From positions 351,508-415,507 of the forward strand of contig CAWBOJ010000005.1 in NCBI GenBank assembly GCA_963790405.1: DNA of 64,000 nucleotides, in the 5' to 3' direction. The position numbers were made by a program, and so were the translations under genes. Shown piece by piece: positions 27,025-35,714 of this stretch (within the stretch, counting starts at the first letter, position 1; every line of letters begins with the position of its first letter). This DNA is from JBGSMX01 sp963790405. GTDB taxonomy: Bacteria; Actinomycetota; Coriobacteriia; Anaerosomatales; JAGXFU01. The notes below the pieces were generated by a model. The model had not been told where the DNA came from, ran no database searches, and saw only the letters and a list, made by a program, of their open reading frames with translations.

Positions 27025-27864
27025 GTGGATCTGACGCACAAACACCACCCTGGCCTCTCAAGGAATGAGGTCGGTGGGATTGCGGTGCACATCGATTCCG
27101 ACCTACGTACGCGCAGCGGGATCGTCGTCGCCTTCTCAGAACGTCAAGGCGGAGTCAGCAAAGCTCCGTTTGGCACCCTGAATCTTGCGGGCCATGTCGG
27201 TGATGATCCAGGTGCGGTCGATGAGAATCGCACTCGGCTGATGGAGACTCTGGATCTTGGGGACTTGCGGGACAGACTCGTGACGGCCGAGCAGGTCCAC
27301 GGGACCTTCGTGACGGAAGTCACGTCGGTAGACGTCGGCGCTGGAGCTTGGGCAGCTTCCGGGTTGCCACAGGTGTCTGCTACAGACGGGCTGCTTACGA
27401 CAGTTGTCGGTATGCCGCTTCTGATGTCGTATGCCGATTGTGTGCCCGTGATCTTGGTCGTTGAAAGACCGATCAGGACCGTGGCCGTAATCCACGCAGG
27501 CTGGCGTGGGGCGCTCCAGGGCATCGCGGGAAGTGCCGCTCGGCGCGTGGCTATCAGAGCCGGTACTGGCACCGAGGCTGTTCTCGCGTACATCGGCGCT
27601 CACATCGGCGTGTGTTGCTACGACGTGGATGAAGCGCTGGTTTCGCAATTCTGCAACAGGTTTGGTACCATCTGCGCGGTCGACGGACGGCTGGATCTGA
27701 GTGTCGCGATCACAGAGAGCTTGAGCCGCGCTGGCGTACAATCCGACAGCATCGCCACACTCGACACATGTACGCGGGACAGAACAGATCACTTCTTCTC
27801 ATACAGGGCGCGCCAGGTTACTGGTCGGCACGGTGCGCTCGCGGCGATCACAAAGGGCGAGTAG
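27025..27864 (+). CDS. pgeF: Peptidoglycan editing factor PgeF (laccase-domain protein)
   Basis: Multicopper polyphenol oxidase-fold protein now known as PgeF, which limits L-Ser misincorporation into peptidoglycan precursors; related enzymes act on purine nucleosides. It has 279 residues. Metal and active-site motifs are present: EQVHG, SYADCVPVIL, HAGWRGALQGI, IGVCCYDV and FFSYRA followed by TGRHGA. GTG 27025 is the longest sensible start; GTG 27085 is an alternative, and neither has a strong ribosome site. pstS starts immediately after the stop, so it is probably first in the phosphate operon transcript. Confidence 0.85.
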   Translation: MDLTHKHHPGLSRNEVGGIAVHIDSDLRTRSGIVVAFSERQGGVSKAPFGTLNLAGHVGDDPGAVDENRTRLMETLDLGDLRDRLVTAEQVHGTFVTEVTSVDVGAGAWAASGLPQVSATDGLLTTVVGMPLLMSYADCVPVILVVERPIRTVAVIHAGWRGALQGIAGSAARRVAIRAGTGTEAVLAYIGAHIGVCCYDVDEALVSQFCNRFGTICAVDGRLDLSVAITESLSRAGVQSDSIATLDTCTRDRTDHFFSYRARQVTGRHGALAAITKGE

Positions 27865-28731
27865 ATGACGCTGAGGCCTCGCGGCCGACACGGACGGCGC
27901 CGCATGTCTCTCCAGATGATGGGGGCATATGCCGCTTGCATGGCACTACTTGTCGTCTCATCAGGTTGTTCGCGCGGCGGCGCGGCTTCCCAGGAGCTCA
28001 TCGTTACCGGTTCGACGACGATTCTTCCTATTGCGGAGATTTCAGGCGAGATGTTTCATGAGCAGAACCCTGAAGTGAAAGTGCTCGTGTCGGGACTTGG
28101 CTCCTCCGCAGGGATTGAGACTGTGTCGAGGGGCTCTTCGGACATCGGAACCTCGTCACGCGATCTGAACGACGAGGAAGCGGATATCGGACTCTATGAC
28201 ACGCCGATTGCATTCGATGCCATCGCCGTGATCGTCAATCCGACCAATCCAGTCGATGAGCTGACGACCGAGCAGGTCCGCAAGATCTTCGATGGCACGA
28301 TCGACAACTGGGCCGATGTCGGCGGAGAGGACCGTCCGATCGGACTTGTCAATCGAGACGAGGCCTCCGGCACACGCGAGGCGTTCTACAAGATCGTGAT
28401 GGAGAAGACCCCGTTCGATCGAACCGCAGCGGTGTTGCCGGGAACCGGCCAAGTGCGTTCGGTGGTTGCAGAGGCCCAAGGTGCAATCGGCTACATATCG
28501 CTCGGCTTCGTCAATGACGAGGTGAAGGTCTTGAAGGTCGATGGCGTCGTGCCGTCCGAGGACACGGTCGTGAACGGCTCGTATCCAATCCAGCGCATCC
28601 TGCATTTCTTCACTGTGGGCAAACCTGAGGGTGCCGCTGCGGACTACATCTCATATGTCCTGTCCGACGACGTGCAGCTGACCGTCGTGAGAGATGCCGG
28701 CTTCACGCCCATCGGCGGGAAGGTCGACTAG
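27865..28731 (+). CDS. pstS: Phosphate-binding lipoprotein PstS
   Basis: Extracytoplasmic phosphate receptor of the PstSCAB importer. The 288-residue precursor has a basic N-terminus, a hydrophobic segment and a VSSGC lipobox near residue 35. The PBP-like domain shows the phosphate-contact motifs GSTTILP, SRGSSDIGTSSRDL and NRDEASGTREAF. ATG 27865 directly follows the pgeF stop; ATG 27904 is an alternative start that keeps the whole signal. pstC follows without a gap. Confidence 0.93.
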   Translation: MTLRPRGRHGRRRMSLQMMGAYAACMALLVVSSGCSRGGAASQELIVTGSTTILPIAEISGEMFHEQNPEVKVLVSGLGSSAGIETVSRGSSDIGTSSRDLNDEEADIGLYDTPIAFDAIAVIVNPTNPVDELTTEQVRKIFDGTIDNWADVGGEDRPIGLVNRDEASGTREAFYKIVMEKTPFDRTAAVLPGTGQVRSVVAEAQGAIGYISLGFVNDEVKVLKVDGVVPSEDTVVNGSYPIQRILHFFTVGKPEGAAADYISYVLSDDVQLTVVRDAGFTPIGGKVD

Positions 28732-29730
28732 GTGATCGACGAGACCAATAGGTCTGCCGAGCAGCCCGGGCATCAGGACACGGACAGCCGACTCAACGGA
28801 GCCCGTCTTGACGAGTACGGCTCGTTGCGCAAGGGGCAGACGGGCGAACTGCGTCTCATGTCGCGTTCAACATACCTTCGTGAGGCGGCGCTCAGGAACC
28901 TGTTCTTGCTGTGCGCTTTCGTCGCGGTCATGGGCGTAGTGTTGATCATCGCCTTCGTGGGGTGGCGCGGGTATCCCATATTCGCGGTCGAGGGTGTGGG
29001 CGGGTTTCTCTTTGGACGAGAGTGGAATCCCACGGACGGCGTCTTCGGGATCCTGCCGCTGATCTACGGTTCGTTCATCGTGATGGCGGGTGCCCTTGTC
29101 ATGGGCACGCCGCTGGCCGTCGGGACGGCGGTGTTCCTGTCCGAGATCGCGTCCCCTCGAGTGCGCTCCATCGTGCGTCCCGCTGTTGAGCTGCTTGCCG
29201 GAATCCCGTCAGTCATCTTCGGCTTCTTCGGACTCGTCATCTTGAGGCCGGTTGTGGCCAGGGCGAGCGAGGGTCTCGGCTTCGGGGCCGTCACGGCGTG
29301 GTTCATCCTCGCAATCATGATTGTGCCGACGATCGCCACGCTGTCCGAGGACGCTCTGCGTTCCATCCCCAACGGTATCCGCGAGGCGAGCTACGCCATG
29401 GGGGCAACCACGTGGCAGACGATCTACAAGGTTCTGATCCCCGCCGCCGCCGTGGGCATCATCGACGCAATCATCCTCGGCATGGGCCGGGCAATCGGTG
29501 AGACGATGGCGGTGCTCATGGTGGTGGGCAACGCGCCCGTCTTCCCGGAGAGCATCACCGAACCGGTCGCGACGCTCACGACGCAGATCGTCATGGATAT
29601 GCCGTACGCGGCGGGCGACCACCGCACCGCGCTGTTTGGCATGGCAATCATCTTGTTCTTCGTATCGATGCTGCTTGTGGCGAGCGTGAGATTCCTCTCG
29701 CGGTTCCAAACGCGACTGGACGGCCAGTGA
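28732..29730 (+). CDS. pstC: Phosphate ABC transporter permease PstC
   Basis: One of two channel subunits of the Pst importer. It has 332 residues with a roughly 50-residue cytosolic N-terminus and about six transmembrane helices. The PstC-type regions ELLAGIPSVIFGFFGL and the permease EAA loop EASYAMGATTWQTIYKVLIPAA are visible. GTG 28732 abuts the pstS stop with GGGAAGG about 8 nt upstream. It is followed by pstA after 20 nt. It moves phosphate handed over by PstS, driven by PstB. Confidence 0.93.
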   Translation: MIDETNRSAEQPGHQDTDSRLNGARLDEYGSLRKGQTGELRLMSRSTYLREAALRNLFLLCAFVAVMGVVLIIAFVGWRGYPIFAVEGVGGFLFGREWNPTDGVFGILPLIYGSFIVMAGALVMGTPLAVGTAVFLSEIASPRVRSIVRPAVELLAGIPSVIFGFFGLVILRPVVARASEGLGFGAVTAWFILAIMIVPTIATLSEDALRSIPNGIREASYAMGATTWQTIYKVLIPAAAVGIIDAIILGMGRAIGETMAVLMVVGNAPVFPESITEPVATLTTQIVMDMPYAAGDHRTALFGMAIILFFVSMLLVASVRFLSRFQTRLDGQ

Positions 29731-29750
29731 TGTCGGATGGGTGATATCCG

Positions 29751-30578
29751 ATGAACAGGAAGCTTGCGAACGCCATCGCGCTGGGTCTGCTGTGGACCGC
29801 GGCCATTATCACGGTCGCCGTGCTCTTTGCGGTGATCCTGTACGTGTTCATCAACGGTATCGGCGAACTGAGTATGGGTTTCATCTTCACGTGGCCGGAG
29901 GGAGTGAACTCAGAAGGAGGCATCTGGCCGACGATCGTTTCGACGCTCTACGTCACCGCACTTGCGATGGCAATCGTCACACCGATCGCGATACTTGCCG
30001 CCGTCTATCTCGCCGAGTATGCGGTCCAGGGTCGGCTCGTTCGCATCATCCGATTCGCAGCGGATTCTCTGGCGAGCGTTCCGTCGATCGTTATGGGTCT
30101 ATTCGGTCTGGCGCTCTTCGTAGAAGCGATGGACATCGGCTTTTCGATGCTCTCTGCGGCCATGGCTTTGTCCTTCCTCATGCTGCCGATCGTCATGCGC
30201 ACGACCGAAGAGGCGATACGTGCGGTGCCGAAGTACATCCGTTGGGGCTCCTACGGTCTTGGCGCCACCAAGTGGCAAACGGTGCGCCGCAGCGTTTTGC
30301 CGGCTGCGACGCCTCGCATCATCACCGGGATCATTCTCTCGACGGGTCGCGCGGTTGGCGAGACTGCGGTGGTCATCTATACGATGGGCCAGGCGATCAA
30401 CTTGCCGATGTCGCCGCTGGATTCGGGTCGGCCCATGACCGTTCACCTCTATCTACTAGCCATGGACGGCATCAATCTACCGGCGGCGTATGGTACCGCA
30501 CTGCTCTTGATGATCATGATCTTAGTGTTCAACCTGGGGGCGCGGTATTTCTTGCGCCGAAGCAAACGGAGGATGTGA
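29751..30578 (+). CDS. pstA: Phosphate ABC transporter permease PstA
   Basis: Second Pst channel subunit, 275 residues with six hydrophobic segments. It carries the PstA-type DSLASVPSIVMGLFGL segment and the EAA-loop region YGLGATKWQTVRRSVLPAA, then GRAVGETAVVIYT. ATG 29751 lies 20 nt after pstC, and pstB begins 4 nt after its stop. The product ends with a short basic tail (RRSKRRM). It pairs with PstC. Confidence 0.93.
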   Translation: MNRKLANAIALGLLWTAAIITVAVLFAVILYVFINGIGELSMGFIFTWPEGVNSEGGIWPTIVSTLYVTALAMAIVTPIAILAAVYLAEYAVQGRLVRIIRFAADSLASVPSIVMGLFGLALFVEAMDIGFSMLSAAMALSFLMLPIVMRTTEEAIRAVPKYIRWGSYGLGATKWQTVRRSVLPAATPRIITGIILSTGRAVGETAVVIYTMGQAINLPMSPLDSGRPMTVHLYLLAMDGINLPAAYGTALLLMIMILVFNLGARYFLRRSKRRM

Positions 30579-30582
30579 CCGC

Positions 30583-31401
30583 ATGCCCGAGTTCGACATC
30601 CGCGAGAACCTGGCTGGGCCACCGGAGGGTCCCGACAAGATCGTAGTGAAGGACATGGGCTTCTTCTATGGTGATTTCAACGCTTTGACCGAGATCGATG
30701 TCTCGATCAAAGAGAAGGCCGTTACGGCGTTCATCGGGCCATCGGGGTGTGGCAAGTCCACGTTCATACGTTGCTTCAATCGCATGAACGACCTCATTCC
30801 CGGCACACGGGTCGAGGGATTGGTCACGATGGACGGGCAGGACATATATGCGCCCGGGGTCGATCCCGTTGATTTGAGGCGTCGGGTCGGCATGATATTC
30901 CAGCAACCGAACCCGTTTCCGATGTCCGTCTACGACAACGTAGCGTACGGACCACGCCTTCACGGTGTGAAGAAGAAGTCCGAACTTGACGACATCGTGC
31001 GCACTTCGCTCGAGCGGGCCAACCTGTGGAAGGAAGTCAACAGCATCCTTGACCACAACGGACTCGCGTTGTCCGGTGGTCAGCAGCAGAGGTTGTGCAT
31101 CGCTCGTGTTCTCGCGGTGGAGCCCGAGGTTATGCTGATGGACGAACCGTGCTCGGCTATCGATCCGACCTCTGTGCAGAAGATCGAAGATCTCATGGCG
31201 GAGCTCAAGGACCGCATAACCATCATCATTGTCACCCACAACATGCAGCAGGCCGCGCGCGTGAGCGAGTACACGGCATTCTTCCTGCAAGAGGTGACCG
31301 GCGAACCAGCGGTTCTCGTTGAATACGATCGCACCGCCAACATCTTCACGAGCCCGACCGACCGACGAACTGAGGACTACATCACCGGCAGGTTCGGTTA
31401 A
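30583..31401 (+). CDS. pstB: Phosphate ABC transporter ATPase PstB
   Basis: ATPase of the Pst importer, 272 residues. Walker A GPSGCGKST, the PstB-type IRCFNRMNDLIPGTRVEG stretch, signature LSGGQQQRLCIA and Walker B VMLMDEPCSAIDP are intact, as is the H-loop VTHNMQQAARVS. ATG 30583 lies behind GGAGG inside the pstA 3' end. It is the last pst structural gene. phoU follows 94 nt later, after a possible promoter. Confidence 0.96.
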   Translation: MPEFDIRENLAGPPEGPDKIVVKDMGFFYGDFNALTEIDVSIKEKAVTAFIGPSGCGKSTFIRCFNRMNDLIPGTRVEGLVTMDGQDIYAPGVDPVDLRRRVGMIFQQPNPFPMSVYDNVAYGPRLHGVKKKSELDDIVRTSLERANLWKEVNSILDHNGLALSGGQQQRLCIARVLAVEPEVMLMDEPCSAIDPTSVQKIEDLMAELKDRITIIIVTHNMQQAARVSEYTAFFLQEVTGEPAVLVEYDRTANIFTSPTDRRTEDYITGRFG

Positions 31402-31439
31402 AGCTGCGTGAAACGCAGGTAATCCCAGGTGGCCAACTG

Positions 31440-31445
31440 TATAAT
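31440..31445 (+). promoter_or_regulatory. Perfect -10 hexamer upstream of phoU
   Basis: TATAAT at 31440-31445 lies 50 nt before the phoU ATG, in the 94-nt pstB-phoU gap. No good -35 hexamer sits 16-18 nt upstream. If active, it would allow phoU, yggS and downstream genes to be expressed when the pst operon is off. Confidence 0.45.
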
Positions 31446-31495
31446 GCGGCCATCGTCCGACACGACGCGGACACGACAAGGAGTTGACGCTACAC

Positions 31496-32158
31496 ATGCG
31501 CGAGGGATTCAGGCGCGAACTGAAGGACCTCAAGGCCGAGGTCTTGGACATAGGCAGGAATGTCACCGGCATGACTCGCCAGGCGGTCACATCGCTGGTG
31601 GGGGGCGACGTGGATCTTGCCGATCAGGTCATTTCCCACGACGACAGCATCGATGCGCGATGTCTTGGAATCGAAGAGCACGCGATTGAGGTCATTGCGA
31701 CCCAGTCTCCGGTGGCGCGCGATCTGAGGCTGCTGTATTCGCTGACCTACATGGCGCTGCACCTCGAGCGCATGGCCGACCTTGCGGTCAACATTGCGAA
31801 AGCCACGAAGCGTACTGCCGGGCGTCGCGGCCCTCAGACGCTGTACGATCTCATCCAGGCGCAGGGCAATCTCGTGTACCGGGTTCTTGACGCGACGATG
31901 GAGGCCTTCGAGAAGAAGGATCTCGAACTCGCACGCAAGCTCGAGGATCTCGATGAGCCGATCGATCATCTCTACAAGCAGTTCTTCCGCGAGCTCGGTC
32001 GCCTGCAAGACGAGGACGATATCGAGTGGGCTTCTTCGATGGTTCTGGCCTCGCGATATCTCGAGCGCATCGCCGACAACGCCGTGGACATCGGGGAGCG
32101 CATCGCCTACCTTATCACCGGGGAGTTCGAGGGTCCCCAACTGCAAGACGAGGAGTAG
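31496..32158 (+). CDS. phoU: Phosphate signalling protein PhoU
   Basis: Negative modulator of Pst transport and Pho signalling. The 220 residues form two three-helix PhoU repeats. The metal-binding-type motif in repeat 1 is seen as YMALHLERMADLAVNIA, and in repeat 2 as ASRYLERIADNAVDIGE. ATG 31496 is preferred; AAGGAG lies 12 nt upstream and a TTG at 31484 abuts the ribosome site too closely. yggS follows after 11 nt. No PhoR/PhoB pair is seen next to it. Confidence 0.94.
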   Translation: MREGFRRELKDLKAEVLDIGRNVTGMTRQAVTSLVGGDVDLADQVISHDDSIDARCLGIEEHAIEVIATQSPVARDLRLLYSLTYMALHLERMADLAVNIAKATKRTAGRRGPQTLYDLIQAQGNLVYRVLDATMEAFEKKDLELARKLEDLDEPIDHLYKQFFRELGRLQDEDDIEWASSMVLASRYLERIADNAVDIGERIAYLITGEFEGPQLQDEE

Positions 32159-32169
32159 GCAACCCCACT

Positions 32170-32847
32170 TTGAGCCTCATCGGCGAGCGATACGGTATCA
32201 TCCGCAACCAGGTTGCGGATGCGGCCGACCACGCCGGGCGGTCGGCTAGCGACATTGCGATAGTCGCCGTGTCGAAGCACGTCGGCGTTCCGGAGGTGAT
32301 TGCTGCTCTGGAGGCCGGAATCGAAGACTTCGGGGAGAATCGCGTCCAGGAGTTCGAAGGGAAGTTCGGCCTGTTCCCGGACGCGAGATGGCATTTCATC
32401 GGGCATCTGCAGACCAACAAGGTGAAAGATGTGGTTGGCAAGGCACATCTGATTCATTCGGTCGATTCGCTCAAGTTGCTCAGTTTCATCGACCACAAGG
32501 CTGCAGAGGCGAACGTAGTGCAACGAGTCCTGTTGCAGGTCGACATCTCGGGCGAGGAGTCCAAGTCAGGTTTCGATCCCGATGAGGTCGCGGACGCCAT
32601 GATAGAAGCGTCGAGCTTGGACAACGTTGAGGTCAGAGGCCTCATGACAATGGCACCGTTCGCGCTGGCGGCGGATGTGAGATGGGTATTCCGTGAGCTG
32701 CGGGAACTGAGGGATTCGCTCTGCGCGATGCCCCTCAATGGGGTAGAGTTAGACGAGCTTTCGATGGGGATGACCAACGACTTCCGCGTTGCGGTAGAAG
32801 AGGGCGCAACCATCGTGCGCATCGGTACGGCGATCTTCGGCAAGTGA
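32170..32847 (+). CDS. yggS: PLP homeostasis protein YggS/PROSC
   Basis: Pyridoxal-phosphate-binding protein of the YggS/YlmE family, which buffers PLP and amino acid metabolism. It has 225 residues in a TIM-barrel fold. The PLP lysine is in AVSKHV near residue 37, then FGENRVQEF, WHFIGHLQTNK and the phosphate-binding end SMGMTNDF plus VRIGTAIFG. TTG 32170 is the only start that gives a normal length; upstream sequence is phoU. In Gram-positives this gene usually precedes sepF, as here. Confidence 0.9.
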   Translation: MSLIGERYGIIRNQVADAADHAGRSASDIAIVAVSKHVGVPEVIAALEAGIEDFGENRVQEFEGKFGLFPDARWHFIGHLQTNKVKDVVGKAHLIHSVDSLKLLSFIDHKAAEANVVQRVLLQVDISGEESKSGFDPDEVADAMIEASSLDNVEVRGLMTMAPFALAADVRWVFRELRELRDSLCAMPLNGVELDELSMGMTNDFRVAVEEGATIVRIGTAIFGK

Positions 32848-32871
32848 CACCGGCCAGCAAGGAGAACGACG

Positions 32872-33411
32872 GTGGGTCTGTGGCACGACATCAAAGTGCG
32901 CCTGGGTCTTGAAGACGACTGGGACGAAGAGTACGACGAGTTCGATGAGGACGCGCCGGCGGATGAGGCGCCATCGGATGACGGCATGTACGGTCGTTCG
33001 GTGTACGAGTCGCCGTATGGTGCCCAGACGACTGGCGTGAGGCGCAAGGAGCGCGAGCCCGACTTCGAGCGAGGGCGCGATTCGCGTTTGCGCAGCGTTC
33101 CGGCTGGTGCAGAGGTTGCGCAGGTTGCTCCGCAGGTCAAGATGCACATCGCAGAACCCAAGAGCTTCACAGAGGCACAGGGTATCGCCGACAGGTTCAA
33201 GCAAGGGACGCCGGTGATCATGAACATGACGATGACATCTCCAGATCTGGCCAAGCGTCTCATCGACTTCGCTTCGGGGCTGACGTACGGTCTCGACGGC
33301 GGACTCCAGAAGGTCTCGGACAAGGTCTTCATGCTGACACCCGCCAACGTCGATGTTTCGGCTGGCGAAGTGCGCCGCCTGCGCGACAAAGGCCTGTTCA
33401 AGATCGAGTAG
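32872..33411 (+). CDS. sepF: Z-ring anchor SepF
   Basis: Membrane-associated protein that tethers and bundles FtsZ through its C-terminal peptide. The 179 residues start with an amphipathic membrane-binding helix (GLWHDIKVRLGL), then an acidic linker (about 18-75) and the SepF core from about residue 90 (VKMHIAEPKSFTEAQGIADRF, PVIMNM, DFASGLTYGLDG). GTG 32872 has AAGGAG 7 nt upstream. With no ftsA in the division cluster, SepF is the likely FtsZ membrane anchor, as in other actinobacteria. Confidence 0.94.
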   Translation: MGLWHDIKVRLGLEDDWDEEYDEFDEDAPADEAPSDDGMYGRSVYESPYGAQTTGVRRKEREPDFERGRDSRLRSVPAGAEVAQVAPQVKMHIAEPKSFTEAQGIADRFKQGTPVIMNMTMTSPDLAKRLIDFASGLTYGLDGGLQKVSDKVFMLTPANVDVSAGEVRRLRDKGLFKIE

Positions 33412-33426
33412 ACTGGGCGGTTGTTC

Positions 33427-34251
33427 ATGACTCAGGGGCACTTCAAGCTTTCCGGCACGCTTGCCGTTGTCGGTGGCGGTCGGATGGGCGAGGCGATCAT
33501 CAAAGGGTTGCTGGACGCGCAGGCGCTCGCAGCTTCCTCGATAGTCGTTGCAGAGCCGCTCGCACAGCGTCGGGATGAACTCGGCGCGGCACATGGCGTG
33601 CGATGTGTGGCTCAGGCTGCCGAGGCTGCTCAAGAAGGCGATATCGTGCTGCTCGCGGTCAAACCCCAGGTCATGGACGGTGTTCTGGACTCGATCGCCG
33701 ATGCAGTCGGCGCCGCGCTGGTCGTATCGATCGCCGCGGGAATCACCTGCGCTCGGCTTGAATCACACATGCCCGCTGGAACTGCGGTGGTCCGGGTCAT
33801 GCCCAACACGCCAGCGATGGTCGGAGAAGGCATGAGCGTGATCAGCGGAGGCGCTGAAGCGTCCACTGAGCAAGTGGATATGGCGCGCGAGTTGTTTAGT
33901 CTCATCGGCAAGGCGATCGTCGTCGACGAACATGCTCAGGATGCGGCGACGGCTATTTCGGGCGCGGGTCCGGCATACATGGCGTTGTTCATCGATGCGC
34001 TTGCCCGCGCAGGTGTTCGGCAAGGACTGCCGCGCTCTGTGGCCGAGAATCTTGCGATTCAGACGATGTTCGGAACCGCCAAGATGCTGGATGCGACGGG
34101 AATGCATCCCGAGCAACTCATCGACGCCGTGAGTAGCCCCGGCGGCACGACTATCGCTGCCATCGAACAGTTTGAGGCGGGCGGTTTGCGGGCCACGGTG
34201 TTCAAGGCAGTCGAGGCGTCTGTGAAGCGTGCCAAGGAGCTCGGACAATGA
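33427..34251 (+). CDS. proC: Pyrroline-5-carboxylate reductase
   Basis: NAD(P)H-dependent last enzyme of proline synthesis. It has 274 residues. The Rossmann loop VVGGGRMGEAI is at residues about 14-24, then LAVKPQVMDGVL, VRVMPNTPAMVGEG and the C-terminal substrate domain SGAGPAYMALFIDAL with SPGGTTIAA. ATG 33427 is favoured over TTG 33421. Its place between sepF and yggT is conserved in many Gram-positives. The stop overlaps the yggT start (ATGA). Confidence 0.95.
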   Translation: MTQGHFKLSGTLAVVGGGRMGEAIIKGLLDAQALAASSIVVAEPLAQRRDELGAAHGVRCVAQAAEAAQEGDIVLLAVKPQVMDGVLDSIADAVGAALVVSIAAGITCARLESHMPAGTAVVRVMPNTPAMVGEGMSVISGGAEASTEQVDMARELFSLIGKAIVVDEHAQDAATAISGAGPAYMALFIDALARAGVRQGLPRSVAENLAIQTMFGTAKMLDATGMHPEQLIDAVSSPGGTTIAAIEQFEAGGLRATVFKAVEASVKRAKELGQ

Positions 34252-34517
34252 ATGTTGTTGGCATCATCAGCCTTGTCGTAACGATCTACTCGTATACGAT
34301 TCTCATCTACATCCTGTTGTCGTGGTTCCAAACCCAGGCATGGGCACAGGACATGCGGCAGATGCTCGAACCTGTGGTGGAACCCTACATCGGGCTGTTC
34401 CGCCGAATCGTTCCGACGACAGGTATGATGGATTTCTCGCCGCTGGTGGCGATACTTGTGCTTCAATACTTGGTCAGACCCGCGCTTCTGCTCCTAGCCA
34501 GTGCTTTGGGGCTGTAG
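34248..34517 (+). CDS. yggT: YggT-family membrane protein
   Basis: An 89-residue protein with two hydrophobic helices (about 5-25 and 65-85) linked by the YggT-type signature EPVVEPYIGLFRRIVP and MDFSPLVAILVL. ATG 34248 overlaps the proC stop by 4 nt. The family (YlmG in Gram-positives) is linked to division and envelope functions, including nucleoid or thylakoid organisation in plastid relatives, but no biochemical role is fixed. It sits between sepF-proC and divIVA. Confidence 0.92.
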   Translation: MNVVGIISLVVTIYSYTILIYILLSWFQTQAWAQDMRQMLEPVVEPYIGLFRRIVPTTGMMDFSPLVAILVLQYLVRPALLLLASALGL

Positions 34518-34532
34518 GAAGGATCGGTTTTC

Positions 34533-35321
34533 ATGAAGCTCACACCGCTGGACATCCACCACAAAGAGTTTCGTCACTCGATACGTGGCTACAGCGAAGA
34601 GGAGGTCGATGCCTTCCTCGATGAGGTCGCCGACGAGTTCGAGCGCCTGTTCAAGGAGAACATCGACCTGTCCGAGCGGCTGGAAGCGGCGAACGCAGCG
34701 GTGCGCCAGTTCCAGGAGCAGGAACAGACGATCCGCAATACGATGATCTCAGCCCAGCGCTCTGCCGAAGATATCGTTTCGAAGTCCCGCGAAGAGGCCT
34801 CGACTCTGCTGCGTGACGCTGAAGTGAAGGCCAAGGAGATCATTCACAACGCGCTCACACAGAAGCAGAAGGTACAAAACGAGCTCGTTCGCATCAAGCA
34901 GGCGGAAGAGGAGTTTCGCGGCAAGTTCAAGCAGATGCTTGAGGGTCATATAGCCGGTGTTGCCGAGATATCGCTGCCCGATGACGTGCACGTGCTCATG
35001 GGCGAGACCGACGCCGGTATGGTTGGCGAGGTCGAGGTTGCCGCGAGCGACGCAGTCGCCGCCGTCGAGGCGCAGGCCGCGGTCGTCTCTGCGCCGCCCG
35101 TGCCCGAAGTGCCTGTCGCTGAGCCGAGTCAACCTGAAGCCGAGATCCCTGTAGAGCCTCCGTCTTCAGGCTTCGTCCAAGGCGTCGTGCTCGGCGAGAC
35201 CGAGACGCCTGATGTGGAGGCGGGGGAGCCGGAACTCATCGAGCCGAAGGAGTTCGACTTCGGGCAGTTCGATTCGTTCGGCGAGCGCGAAGACGACATC
35301 GACATCGAGGAGATCGACTGA
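34533..35321 (+). CDS. divIVA: DivIVA/Wag31-like polarity and septum protein
   Basis: Coiled-coil scaffold that binds negatively curved membrane at poles and septa. The 262 residues start with the canonical DivIVA lipid-binding region (LTPLDIHHKEFRHSIRGYSEEEVDAFLDEV, residues about 3-32), followed by coiled coil to about residue 130. A long acidic Pro/Val/Glu-rich tail then ends DDIDIEEID. ATG 34533 lies behind AGGAAGGA. The tail is longer and more acidic than in Bacillus DivIVA. In actinobacteria this protein directs polar growth. Confidence 0.92.
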   Translation: MKLTPLDIHHKEFRHSIRGYSEEEVDAFLDEVADEFERLFKENIDLSERLEAANAAVRQFQEQEQTIRNTMISAQRSAEDIVSKSREEASTLLRDAEVKAKEIIHNALTQKQKVQNELVRIKQAEEEFRGKFKQMLEGHIAGVAEISLPDDVHVLMGETDAGMVGEVEVAASDAVAAVEAQAAVVSAPPVPEVPVAEPSQPEAEIPVEPPSSGFVQGVVLGETETPDVEAGEPELIEPKEFDFGQFDSFGEREDDIDIEEID

Positions 35322-35328
35322 CGATCGT

Positions 35329-35610
35329 ATGAGCGCCAGGATCTCCGTTCACGTCACCCCCAAGTCGAACTGCGACCAGATCGCAGGATGGCGAGGGGGT
35401 GAGTTGTCTGTGAAGGTGACCGCTCCACCCGAGGGCGGGAAGGCGAACACAGCGGTGTGCAAGGTGCTCGGCAAGTCCCTCGGCGTCCCGAAGAGTTCGA
35501 TCCACGTGGTCCGCGGACAGACCGCACGCCACAAGCAAGTAGAGGTGGACGGCGTCGACCAGGGGAAGATCTACGAGACCTTCGGCCAACCCGAGGATTC
35601 CCTCTTCTGA
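35329..35610 (+). CDS. yggU: DUF167 (YggU-family) protein
   Basis: A 93-residue conserved protein of the DUF167/UPF0235 family, function unknown. Hallmarks are HVTPKSNCDQIAGW at the start, VKVTAPPEGGKANTAVCKVLGK in the middle and VVRGQTARHKQVEV near the end. ATG 35329 lies 7 nt after the divIVA stop, so it closes the sepF-divIVA operon. The ileS leader promoter follows about 35 nt later. Confidence 0.9.
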   Translation: MSARISVHVTPKSNCDQIAGWRGGELSVKVTAPPEGGKANTAVCKVLGKSLGVPKSSIHVVRGQTARHKQVEVDGVDQGKIYETFGQPEDSLF

Positions 35611-35646
35611 TGTGCTTGCCGAGGAGTTCGATGTGAGGCGGTGGCG

Positions 35647-35676
35647 TTGACCGTCGCCTATGCCGCGCGCTACCAT
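35647..35676 (+). promoter_or_regulatory. Candidate ileS leader promoter
   Basis: TTGACC (35647-35652), an 18-nt spacer and TACCAT (35671-35676) give a plausible promoter. Its start point near 35683 would begin the T-box leader. Confidence 0.5.
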
Positions 35677-35714
35677 CGCCACTACGCGGCCTCGTGGTCG
35701 CGTGTATGTGACAA

